Source: an uncultured Chloroflexota bacterium (GTDB lineage: Bacteria; Chloroflexota; Dehalococcoidia; SAR202; UBA11138). Taken from it: DNA of 15,048 nt. The stretch spans positions 1 to 15,048 of the forward strand of contig CAJWRP010000005.1 in NCBI GenBank assembly GCA_913046025.1. The letters run 5' to 3'. The notes beneath the pieces are model-generated. The model worked only from the letters and a program-made list of their open reading frames with translations, was not told the origin of the DNA and made no database searches. Below are positions 1-6,943 of the stretch, in pieces. The position numbers and the translations under genes are program-made. The number at the start of each line of letters is the position of its first letter. The first letter of the stretch is position 1.

Positions 1-18
1 TAGATAATCAGTATACGA

Positions 19-93
19 GCGGGAGTAACTCAGCGGTAGAGTGCCTGCCTTCCAAGCAGGGTGTCGCCGGTTCGAATCCGGTCTCCCGCTCCA
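19..93 (+). tRNA. tRNA-Gly (anticodon TCC)
   Basis: The sequence folds as a complete 75-base cloverleaf. The 7-bp acceptor stem pairs 19-25 with 83-89, the discriminator base is T90, and the CCA end is encoded at 91-93. The anticodon stem CCTGC/GCAGG encloses the loop CTTCCAA, giving anticodon TCC at 51-53, which reads GGA and GGG glycine codons. The T arm carries the canonical GGTTCGAATCC core. No gene follows within 600 bases, so it appears to be transcribed alone or as the end of an upstream unit. Confidence 0.97.
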
Positions 94-723
94 AAAGTCC
101 CGTTTGCCCCTGCATACAGTCCTGCACAGGAAATGAATTACGAAGCAAGGGTCTCTCTTTACTCGCTGCCTGGTTTAGGTTAGTGGTTGTTGCCGTATTT
201 GCGATCAACATGCTTAATCGGTTAAATGCTTTTCAACTCATAGAAAGCGACCTACCCCACTTGCGATGGGCGTGGCGCTTTGGTTAAGCGTGTTTGACTG
301 TAGTGCCTCGCGGGCAAGGGTCTTATGTGGTTGGCTTGATCGTATTGCTGGCCTTTGCAGCGGTTGAGTTTTTGTTCTTCATAGGCTTGATGTCGCAATA
401 AAACAGAGGCGAATAATTCCACCAAGCAAGTCACGACCCCGTATTCGGCCGTGGTGACATGTAACGTTTTGCTTCGGAAACTGCATAACTATAGATAAGC
501 AATTCTGATGTGCCGCATAAAAGTCTGTGTCCTGGCAACCCCTGTATAAAATGAAATTTGCGAGCTTCAAGGGCCTGTGAGAAGATACTGGCACATTCAG
601 TAATCCTTCGGTCGACCTTCGTATTGTTCTACCCGCTCTCGCGGAGGCAAGCCTTCGAGGGGATGACCTTGGCGATGCCGACTGAAAAATTTGTGTCCTC
701 CAAAAGCGAGGCGAGGAGTGCAG
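94..723. other. Gene-poor spacer between tRNA-Gly and the UGSC operon
   Basis: No protein-coding gene is recognisable over about 630 bases. The only hint is a tiny plus-strand ORF (327-401) listed separately. A TATAAA at 545-550 could be a -10 element for the downstream operon, but no convincing -35 stands 16-18 bases before it, so I do not call a promoter. Confidence 0.5.
327..401 (+). CDS. Possible tiny single-pass membrane peptide
   Basis: This 24-codon ORF starts with GTG at 327, six bases after an AAGGG ribosome-binding-like run, and ends at TAA 399-401. Almost the whole peptide is one hydrophobic helix, with the core VVGLIVLLAFAAVEFLFF. The frame can be extended upstream to a TTG at 294. 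It could be a small membrane peptide, the last helix of a lost transporter gene, or chance. I recognise no family. The ribosome-binding match and strong hydrophobicity are the only support. Confidence 0.2.
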   Translation: MVGLIVLLAFAAVEFLFFIGLMSQ

Positions 724-1785
724 TTGAAAGACGTTCGAAGGGTCGAGTGGGACGAAGCGACGGAAGCAATCGAAAGATGCTACGAACTGGGATGGACTGA
801 CGGCCTTCCTGTTGTCCCTCCCACCATTGAGCGCGTTCAGGAGTTCATTACCTATGTAGACAGGTCTCCCGACGAAGTTCTAGGCAGAATCGACGAGCGA
901 AGGCGTGAGGTTTCAGTCGCTAAAGCTGCATCAAACGCAGTAATGGCAGGCTGCCTGCCTGAGTATTTCCCAATTGTAGTCGCCGCTACGGAAGCCATGC
1001 TCGATCCAACATTCAATCTAATTGCGCCTTCGTCCAGCCAGGGGGGAGCGTCGTTGCTTGTCATTGTGAATGGCCCAGTGATAGGTCAGCTTGGGATCAA
1101 TTGCAAAGACAACCTGTTCGGTCCCGGGAACCGGGCGAACGCGACTATCGGAAGAGCAACGCGCCTTATCATGATGAACGCCTGCGCCTCGATTCCAGGC
1201 CTGTTCGACCGATCTATTATGGGCGACCCTTCTAAATACACCTTTTGCATTGGTGAGAATGAGGATGAGTCTCCCTGGGAACCGTTGCACGTTGATCGTG
1301 GCTTCGCACGGGAAGAAAGTACTGTAACAGTTTTTGCATCGTGGGGCCCACGCCAGCTACGAGCAGCCAACGAGCCGAAAGTCGTCTTAGATGTTGTAGC
1401 TGACGTCGCGTCCTCGCTTGGGACTTCACTCGCCACGTCAGACTCGGTTTCAGACCTGACCATAGGCGTCAGGCAGGGGCAAGTCGTAATCACGTTCGCC
1501 GGAGCAGGTGCGTTCTGGAATGGTTGGACAAAGCAGGCAGTGAAGGAATACCTCCACCCCCGAATAGGCCGTTCTGTAGCCGACCTCAAAAAGGTGAAGG
1601 TAATGAAAGGCACAATTTTAACGGGCGACGAAGATCGACGCGTTAATTTTGTGCCTGAGCCGGATGATATACTGGTGATATTCGCGGGCTCGCCTGAGGC
1701 GTCTGGCTACAGGAGTTCTGTCATACTAAGCGAACTGCCCAAGGTAGCCTCCACCGCTGTTACAAAAGCGGTAAGACTACCGTGA
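724..1785 (+). CDS. Conserved protein of unknown function, UGSC operon partner
   Basis: This 353-residue protein has no signal peptide or membrane helix. A TTG start at 724 is chosen because AGGCGAGGAG ends six bases before it; the in-frame TTG at 691 and GTG at 718 are less well placed. The N-terminal phrase GWTDGLPVVPPT (about residues 23-34) and the central phrases FGPGNRANATIGRA and GENEDESPWEPLH look like strongly constrained motifs. From memory they belong to uncharacterised proteins encoded beside UGSC selenoproteins. Cysteines stand at 19, 77, 127, 154 and 175; I cannot tell which are conserved. The selenoprotein gene starts 67 bases downstream on the same strand with no obvious terminator between, so the two probably share a transcript and a task. 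A redox or detoxification role is inference from the partner's U-G-S-C site. No biochemical function is known to me. Confidence 0.85.
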   Translation: MKDVRRVEWDEATEAIERCYELGWTDGLPVVPPTIERVQEFITYVDRSPDEVLGRIDERRREVSVAKAASNAVMAGCLPEYFPIVVAATEAMLDPTFNLIAPSSSQGGASLLVIVNGPVIGQLGINCKDNLFGPGNRANATIGRATRLIMMNACASIPGLFDRSIMGDPSKYTFCIGENEDESPWEPLHVDRGFAREESTVTVFASWGPRQLRAANEPKVVLDVVADVASSLGTSLATSDSVSDLTIGVRQGQVVITFAGAGAFWNGWTKQAVKEYLHPRIGRSVADLKKVKVMKGTILTGDEDRRVNFVPEPDDILVIFAGSPEASGYRSSVILSELPKVASTAVTKAVRLP

Positions 1786-1852
1786 TCTCTCTGATGAGAC
1801 ACTACAAGATTCAGTCTTCTTTTTTGAAGTCCACGAGAAAGGATTCTTGCCG

Positions 1853-2395
1853 ATGGCAACAGAAATAGGAAATCAGCACCTTCTTGTTGACCCAACTACC
1901 CAACCAATAGTCCCTACTTTTGAATTCGCGCCTCGAATTCAAGACCTGACCAACAAGAGGGTTGGGATGATTGACGATAGTAAGGAAAACGCCAAGGAGC
2001 TTCTAGAAGAGATCGGGAATCTGCTCCGGGAGCGCTTTGGAGTACAGTGTGTCAACTACCACGCCAAACCCTCGGCATCGAAACCCGCTGACCCGCAAGT
2101 GATTCAGGCTATGGCGGATGATTGCGACTTCGTAATTGTCGCTATTGGCAGTTGAGGTTCATGCAGCGCGTGCAGTGTGCACGACGGAATACACGTCGAA
2201 AAAGCGGGAATCCCTTCGATTACTATTTGCACTGACATATTCGAGATAACAGCGAAATCAATGGCGAGCATGTGGGGAGCCGCCGAATACCCAATCTTAT
2301 ACACTCGCCACCCTATTGCCGGTTTGACGCAAGAGCAGCTTCACGAGCGCGCAGAGTCGATGATGAATCAACTCGTGACAATTCTCACGAGTTGA
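1853..2395 (+). CDS. UGSC-family selenoprotein, TGA-encoded Sec at residue 101
   Basis: The frame runs from ATG 1853 to TGA 2393-2395 and is interrupted only by a TGA at 2153-2155. Reading that TGA as selenocysteine gives 180 residues with the site IGS-U-GSCSACSVHDG, followed by VEKAGIPSITICTDIF. The stop therefore falls exactly where the UGSC family carries Sec or Cys. The coding quality and the protein motif continue without a break after the TGA. ATG 1853 is preferred because GAAAGGA ends nine bases upstream; TTG 1847 is only three bases away. The product is a small, probably cytosolic, thiol/selenol redox protein. Sec101, Cys104 and Cys107 are the candidate redox residues. Its substrate is unknown. 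It sits 67 bases after the partner gene and ends in a terminator-like hairpin. Expression needs SelA, SelB, SelC and SelD, none of which is in this window. The alternative, a dead gene with a chance nonsense codon, is unlikely at this exact position. Confidence 0.9.
2153..2183 (+). promoter_or_regulatory. TGA-Sec codon with candidate bacterial SECIS hairpin
   Basis: After the TGA at 2153-2155, bases 2169-2174 (CGTGCA) pair perfectly with 2178-2183 (TGCACG) around the loop GTG at 2175-2177. Nineteen bases separate the TGA from the loop. The rules I recall for bacterial SECIS elements are a stem of at least 4 bp, a loop of at least 3 bases with G in one of its first two positions, and 16-37 bases between UGA and loop. 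This hairpin meets them. A competing hairpin, 2182-2186 with 2194-2198, overlaps its base. The fold is hand-drawn and no energy was calculated. Confidence 0.65.
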
Positions 2396-2397
2396 TT
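2366..2397 (+). terminator. 13-bp hairpin across the selenoprotein stop codon
   Basis: Bases 2366-2378 pair perfectly with 2385-2397, leaving a six-base loop (2379-2384). The genuine stop codon TGA at 2393-2395 lies inside the right arm, so the last ten codons are part of the stem. The following ATTTAG is only weakly T-rich, so intrinsic termination is plausible but not textbook. It could instead protect the 3' end of the mRNA. A second, imperfect hairpin (2411-2423 with 2430-2443) follows directly. Confidence 0.6.
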
Positions 2398-3718
2398 ATT
2401 TAGAGGTTGCTACGACAACTGGGCCCTGTCCCAATTGGTCGTAACGGCCTCAGCGTCGGCAGAGGGGTCTACCACAATCGCAGGAATACACTATGTTTTG
2501 ATACATGACATTCTTGATGATTGTAGGATAGAACCATATCGCGTTTTATCGGGCCGAGGTCTATATCATAACCTAGCACAGGCTTGGTGGGCTCATGCGT
2601 AGCCTTCTGAGTCTAATTCTATTTCTTCGACCGGGGCGTACTTGACGGCAGCTATGATGTAGCAACACTTCAAAGTAGTCGCACTTATTGATGGCCATGA
2701 TGAGGTGCCAGCACTTTATTTGCTGCCAGCAGGCCTGTTCAAAGAATGGTTGGGTACGACGGAGCCGGGTCCTCCCCCTTCTCCACCAAAACACATGCCT
2801 TCAGCCCTATGCCCACTGCCCGGCGGCTGATTAGGATTATCGAGCTTTTCATTGTGAATCAGCACTACACTTGGTCCTACATTAGTGGCTGCCACTTGAA
2901 AGGCAGGTCTGAACACGGGCCTCGAAAATAATTTCACAACAATTGTTGATGGTTACTATGTAGAGATTCCTTCTTATTTCGACAGTGCCGATGACTGCCG
3001 ACGCAGCGTCGATTCCGTTTGGACCCCGTCACCTGTTTGTCCTTTTACCCCTTGTAATGCTTTTAAGGCGGCTGGATTCGGCGTTCCACCAGAGAAACCC
3101 ACTGGTTTGTCGCAGTCAGGGCATGAAATCATTCGCGCGTTTATCTCTTTTCCGTAACCCAAGCATTCCGCAGTGACCATGAGTGACCTCCCTGAACACA
3201 CCAGACTAATTACCTATGTTAATTGCCAATACAGGCCATTAACACCCACTGATTGGTAGTTTAATGGTGAATTAGACAGAGACATTCGTATGGGGACCTT
3301 AGTAAAAACTTAACAACTGGAGAGGGTTTGCAAGAATATTCGGGTTGGCCTTTGTTTTTGAGATATCTGGCCGGATGGCGAAGTGGGTTAACGGCACGAA
3401 TTGTGCTGCTATCCTGCACACATGAAATTGTTCGACTATGCCATCGGCTAGACTAACCAACTTGCCTGACGATCAGTCGTGAAGACCAATGTTCGGGGTT
3501 ATTTTGGACATGGTGTTGGAAGAGCGTCTTACGCAAAAAGAGAATATCCACTTAATATTCGATAGATGATGTGGGTTAATAGGGCGTCAAAATATCGCTG
3601 GCGCATATCGATACTTAACACTCTTTGATAACGGGTAGACCAGCTTCACATCAACAACATCCAGTCAACGAGGCCTTCAATGCAGTCTTCTCCGACCCGA
3701 TTCCTAGGCCTGCTCTGC
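2398..3718. other. 1.3-kb region without a recognisable gene
   Basis: No ORF on either strand resembles a known family, and none has a ribosome-binding site with a credible protein behind it. An imperfect hairpin occupies 2411-2443. A short minus-strand open stretch ending at 2593 reads KYAPVEEIELDSEGYA before its stop and might be a gene remnant, but I do not recognise it. The region may hold eroded coding sequence or an untranslated RNA. I see no repeats or mobile-element ends. Confidence 0.5.
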
Positions 3719-4987
3719 CTAGGCGTTAAGCTCCACTAGTCTTTGCGTCAGCTTGGGCATTGGAAGGAACCAGAAGAAAATGCAGGCTACGACGTAGATT
3801 CCGGCAATGGGCACAAGAGCCCAGAAATAACTTTCGGTCCTGTCGAACACTAGGCCTGCGAATACCGGCGTGCCCATGGATAGAAAGCTGTGGACGGTAG
3901 TCACACCGCCCCTTAGCGTGGCGAAGCTCTTCCTGCCGAAGAAGTCTCCTATGAGGGCCCAGCTCACAGCGCTAACGCTCTCCGCAACGGCGAACAGCAC
4001 CACAAAAAGCACAAGTTGCCAGAAGGCTCCCTCTGTCGTTAGCAGGACCAGGACGCTGAGCGCGCCTATGGCCATGCCTACGGACACTACCTTCTGCCGT
4101 GACCAGATATCGCTTAGGTATCCTGCCACGAACCTCAGTACTGCGGCTACTATGGATAGGATACCGATGAGCAAAGGGGCCACCAGCTCAGGCTGCCCCT
4201 TCCAGACGAGAATGGGGACCATGTGCACTACTAACGCTGCTTGGGCTGCGATTCGTAGTCCTATGGCCAGAGCCATTAGCCAGTACGAGGATGTCCTCAG
4301 GGCCTCTCGAACCGTAAAGTCTATGGTAACCGGAGCGGATCGCTGTTGGCCCCCGGCCCTTCGTGGAACGGCGACGTCGCCGTCAGGAAGCAGACCCATA
4401 CTCTCAGGCGTGGATCGGATGAAGTAGGACAGAGGTATCGAAAATGCCAGTAGCGCTATACCAGATGATACAGCACCTACCTTCCATCCATACTGGAAGA
4501 TTATCCAGGCTAGCAATGGAGTGATGACAGCTCCACCCAGGGATATTCCCGCTGCGATAACCGCCATGGCTAGTCCTCGCCTGCGGACAAACCATGAGTT
4601 CACAGAGGTCATCACCGCATGGTTAAAGCCAGCATTGAAACCTAGTGATAGGACTCCTACGTAGATGACCATAAACATCAGGTAATTGTCGGCCTGGGAA
4701 AGTAGGATGAATCCCAAACCGGCCATGACTCCACCGAAAAGAGCGATGCGTCTGGGGCCGAACTTGTCTACCACATAGCCAACGAGAGGCCCGCCCAGGC
4801 CACCTTCAAGTCGCGCTAGTGAGAAGGCCAGGGACGTTGCGGATCGACTAAGGGACAGGTCTCGGGTTATTGGAAGGAAGAAAACAGTTGCCCCGGTCCA
4901 GTAGGTACCGCTGGCCAACATGTTCATTACAAGGCCGATGATGGTGATCCACCAGCCGTAGAAGATCTTGGGTCGTCTGATTCTCAA
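3719..4987 (-). CDS. Major facilitator superfamily transporter
   Basis: The 422-residue product has the length and hydrophobic pattern of a 12-helix major facilitator carrier of the inner membrane. The N-terminal FYGWWI (residues 9-14) and motif A, GGPLVGYVVDKFGPRR (about 65-80), resemble the oxalate/formate antiporter and monocarboxylate-type branch. A central hydrophilic loop near 200-225 separates the two six-helix halves. The start is TTG at 4987. An in-frame TAG lies just upstream with no ATG between, and GAAGAG stands five bases before the TTG. It is transcribed alone, with a gene-free region on both sides. Import or exchange of a small organic acid is a family-level guess; the substrate cannot be read from the sequence. 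Confidence 0.9.
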   Translation of the reverse strand: MRIRRPKIFYGWWITIIGLVMNMLASGTYWTGATVFFLPITRDLSLSRSATSLAFSLARLEGGLGGPLVGYVVDKFGPRRIALFGGVMAGLGFILLSQADNYLMFMVIYVGVLSLGFNAGFNHAVMTSVNSWFVRRRGLAMAVIAAGISLGGAVITPLLAWIIFQYGWKVGAVSSGIALLAFSIPLSYFIRSTPESMGLLPDGDVAVPRRAGGQQRSAPVTIDFTVREALRTSSYWLMALAIGLRIAAQAALVVHMVPILVWKGQPELVAPLLIGILSIVAAVLRFVAGYLSDIWSRQKVVSVGMAIGALSVLVLLTTEGAFWQLVLFVVLFAVAESVSAVSWALIGDFFGRKSFATLRGGVTTVHSFLSMGTPVFAGLVFDRTESYFWALVPIAGIYVVACIFFWFLPMPKLTQRLVELNA

Positions 4988-5456
4988 ATATGCTCTTCGC
5001 TATCGTATTTCGTGGGGTGATATAGAAGGTCCGTTACCGTCAACGCCGTATATGTTAGAAAGTAATGCAGCTATGACAACGGTAAACATTGTAGGCCAGT
5101 TGTGGACCTGTTGTAAGCGTTTATAGAAGGAGGTAGAGGATACTTGCCTTCGAGGGTTTGACTCATCTGTTAGGGGCCTAAAATAGGCAGATTTCACTAC
5201 TAGGTCATTGGTTGTTTCCAATTCTCGCCAATATTGTGGGCGCAATGAGGACGGCGTGTGAGGATAGCGAAAGTTGGTAGTGGTCTGATCTGAGCGTAGA
5301 CCTATAAGGCGCCACAAATTTATCTATCGTAGGCGCTTATATTTCGTGTTGACCCTAACGCGACATGAGCCTCTGGGCCATGCGTGCAGGCTGCTGCTGC
5401 CCCTGCAGCAACTGGTTGCCCGGCACGTCTTTGGGACTGGCGCAACTTGCAGCCCG
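4988..5456. other. Spacer between transporter and receiver remnant, no supported gene
   Basis: A 105-codon minus-strand ORF (5000-5317) lies here, but its product shows no family resemblance, its composition is unlike the neighbouring genes and it has no clear ribosome-binding site. The leftmost bases hold the GAAGAG ribosome-binding site of the transporter. From about 5320 to 5456 the reading frame of the receiver remnant continues beyond the domain as apparent run-off. Confidence 0.45.
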
Positions 5457-5789
5457 GATGCTCCTTGAGTAGTTTAGTAACTTGACTCATGTGGTCGGAA
5501 ACGTCAAAGGGCTTTATGAGTACATCGTCTGCGCCTACGTTCATCTCCTGTAGAACTGCTGCCTCGCTAGGAACGCCAGTCATCATCAATACGGGCGCCG
5601 TCGAAATGCGCTTCGTGAGCCGCACATCTGATAGCTGTCTATACCGGGCATCCAGACGTCCGAAATTACCAGATACTGGTTAAGCTGTTGAAGGCGCACT
5701 ACGCCCTCCTGGCAGTCAACTGCCGTGACAACCTCAAATTCGGCTTCTGTCAGCCATTCGCCGATGAGATTTTCGTATATGACCGACTT
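5457..5789 (-). pseudogene. Broken response-regulator receiver domain
   Basis: Two frames on the minus strand together give a CheY-like receiver. From 5789 down to about 5622 the sequence reads NLIGEWLTEAEFEVVTAVD and then ISDVWMPGIDSYQMC, which carries the phosphoacceptor Asp in the usual DVxMPGxD context. One base appears to be missing near 5620. In the next frame it continues RLTKRISTAPVLMMTG, keeping the switch Thr, and NVGADDVLIKPF, keeping the conserved Lys. The N-terminal acidic pair is replaced (VIYEN where VDDEN is expected). A TAG at 5790-5792 lies immediately upstream with no start codon between. No DNA-binding output domain or sensor kinase follows. The gene is therefore a non-functional remnant of a two-component regulator. 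Confidence 0.85.
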
Positions 5790-6204
5790 CTAGCTCGTTT
5801 TACGAATTAGAAAGCCCCAGCCCTACGAGAGTCTGTGGGCAATGGCATGATCGCCAAAAACATTAGGCTTTCAGATATGGGACGCGCTGAAGAAGCGGCC
5901 ACTGTCTATGAGCACCTGGGCCGAAGACTCTAGCTCGGCTACAGGGACCTCGTCTTACAATTAGGTTTCGTGGCAGACCCTCTCCCACACCCGTATTCAC
6001 TCCACTCTTGAACATCCCGTGATATAGCCTTGCCAGTGATATTCATGACTTCTTAATGGGCTATCCTGCATTATCTACGGGTAAGCTGCGGGTGACTGTT
6101 CGTTAATTCTCCATTACATATGGCGGCGATGCTTATACTGATATTTCCTCAGGGCGCCAAGGTGCCGGAGGTGTGATCTTTGACGATGTAGCCATAAGGA
6201 TTTC
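5790..6204. other. Spacer with no recognisable gene
   Basis: About 415 bases with stops in all frames. A short plus-strand stretch near 5877-5930 reads MGRAEEAATVYEHLGRRL before a stop. It looks helical and TPR-like but is too short to assign. The last bases hold the AAGGA ribosome-binding site for the ORF at 6205. Confidence 0.4.
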
Positions 6205-6456
6205 ATGTACCAGCTAACCGTATATCTTCACATTTTGTCCGTTATCGTTTGGGTTGGTGGTGCGCTGTTTCTAGCGTTGGTGATCATTCCTGTGAACGGG
6301 TGTTTGCATTTGTCGCCTCCCATGAGCGTGACGCTGCTAGGCAACGTGGCGAGACGGTATCGAACGGTGTCCTGGTCCGCCATTGGTTTGCTGGTCGCGA
6401 CCGGCCTATGCGTGACAATTGTAAGTAAAGGGCTAACTCCCCTGGATATAATGCGA
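6205..6456 (+). pseudogene. Truncated membrane protein, CopD/DUF4149-like N-terminal part
   Basis: The ATG at 6205 is preceded by AAGGA with four-base spacing. The first 84 or so residues resemble small integral membrane proteins of the CopD/DUF4149 type. A first helix holds YLHILSVIVWVGGALFLALV (about 7-26), a loop contains RRYRTVSW, and a second helix reads AIGLLVATGLCVTIV (about 60-74). Family members normally have further helices. Here the resemblance stops near 6456 at the palindrome AGGGAAACTTTCCCT. The frame then runs on to 6585 through sequence that belongs, in another frame, to a molybdoenzyme remnant. The gene is therefore 3'-truncated by a deletion or rearrangement. The start signals are intact, so an aberrant 126-residue fusion could still be made. 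Confidence 0.7.
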
Positions 6457-6472
6457 GGGAAACTTTCCCTGC

Positions 6473-6860
6473 ACACACGGGCGGGAAGTGCCCGAACTCC
6501 TATGGGAGGGCGTGCAGCTAAAGATTATATTGAAGTTAGCTTCTCCTCTGGCCGATTCCAGCTAAGTTTCTGTAACAGCTGGTGACTACCAGATAGGGTT
6601 CTCCCTCTTTGAGGTCTACACCTGGAAGGTCCTAGTAGCGCTGAAGTTGAACGGTAGCGCTGAAGCTGAACGACGATACGCTAACGCCGGATCATGGCTA
6701 CCATTGTCGGCTCATTGTGTCTGTAAAGCTGCGCCACTATCACGTGAAGTGGATCGAATCCATCGAAATTACCAATACGCCATCTGAAGATACTGGCGTT
6801 GCCATCGTGGCCAGCAGGGACGACCACGCCTATCGACTTGATGGTCTTGCCTCAGTATAA
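6473..6860 (+). pseudogene. Decayed sulfite-oxidase-like molybdopterin oxidoreductase
   Basis: The frame from 6473 reads LWEGVQLKIILKLASPLADSS, then TAA at 6563-6565, then VTAGDYQIGFSLFEV and KVLVALKLN. After a 19-bp tandem repeat it continues, shifted by one, as DDTLTPDHGYHCRLIV and HYHVKWIESIEIT, ending at TAA 6858-6860. The order matches the catalytic domain of the sulfite oxidase/YedY-type molybdopterin family: W-x-GV-L-x-L-L, then a DGY-like stretch, then the DHGYP-RLIVP and VKW-I-IE motifs. The N-terminal part with the cofactor-binding Cys is absent. Deleting one copy of the 19-bp repeat restores the frame exactly, so the duplication is a visible inactivating event alongside the nonsense codon and the lost 5' end. 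A MOSC-domain gene follows at once. Confidence 0.8.
6635..6672 (+). repeat. 19-bp tandem duplication in the molybdoenzyme remnant
   Basis: GTAGCGCTGAAGTTGAACG (6635-6653) is followed directly by GTAGCGCTGAAGCTGAACG (6654-6672). The copies differ only at T6647 versus C6666. Nineteen is not a multiple of three, so the second copy shifts the frame. With a single copy the flanking protein motifs join in one frame. Confidence 0.95.
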
Positions 6861-6943
6861 TTCATCCAATCCTGATGCCTGTCTCTGGTGCTAATTGGGC
6901 CAGCTTGGACGGCACGGGGAAATATCTAAAGCAGAGGCGTCAC

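Noticed and set aside
8..211. Minus-strand ORF of 67 codons across the tRNA
   Set aside because: It is the antisense translation of tRNA-Gly (the ETGFEPATP phrase comes from the T arm) and has no gene features.
1086..1613. 175-codon antisense ORF inside the UGSC partner gene
   Set aside because: Shadow of the partner gene; no motifs and no ribosome-binding site.
1847..2155. Separate short protein ending at the TGA 2153
   Set aside because: The frame and the conserved family motif continue past the TGA; a single selenoprotein explains both pieces.
2716..2937. Minus-strand ORF with the phrase VGPSVVLIHNEKL
   Set aside because: Too short and not recognisable; no start signals. Treated as part of the gene-free region.
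3368..3450. tRNA-like sequence with a 7-bp acceptor-like pairing and a TTCGACT loop
   Set aside because: The D stem and T stem do not pair, no anticodon arm of 5 bp with a 7-base loop is found, and no CCA follows. Probably chance.
5000..5317. Minus-strand ORF of 105 codons
   Set aside because: No family resemblance, no ribosome-binding site and a composition unlike a real protein.
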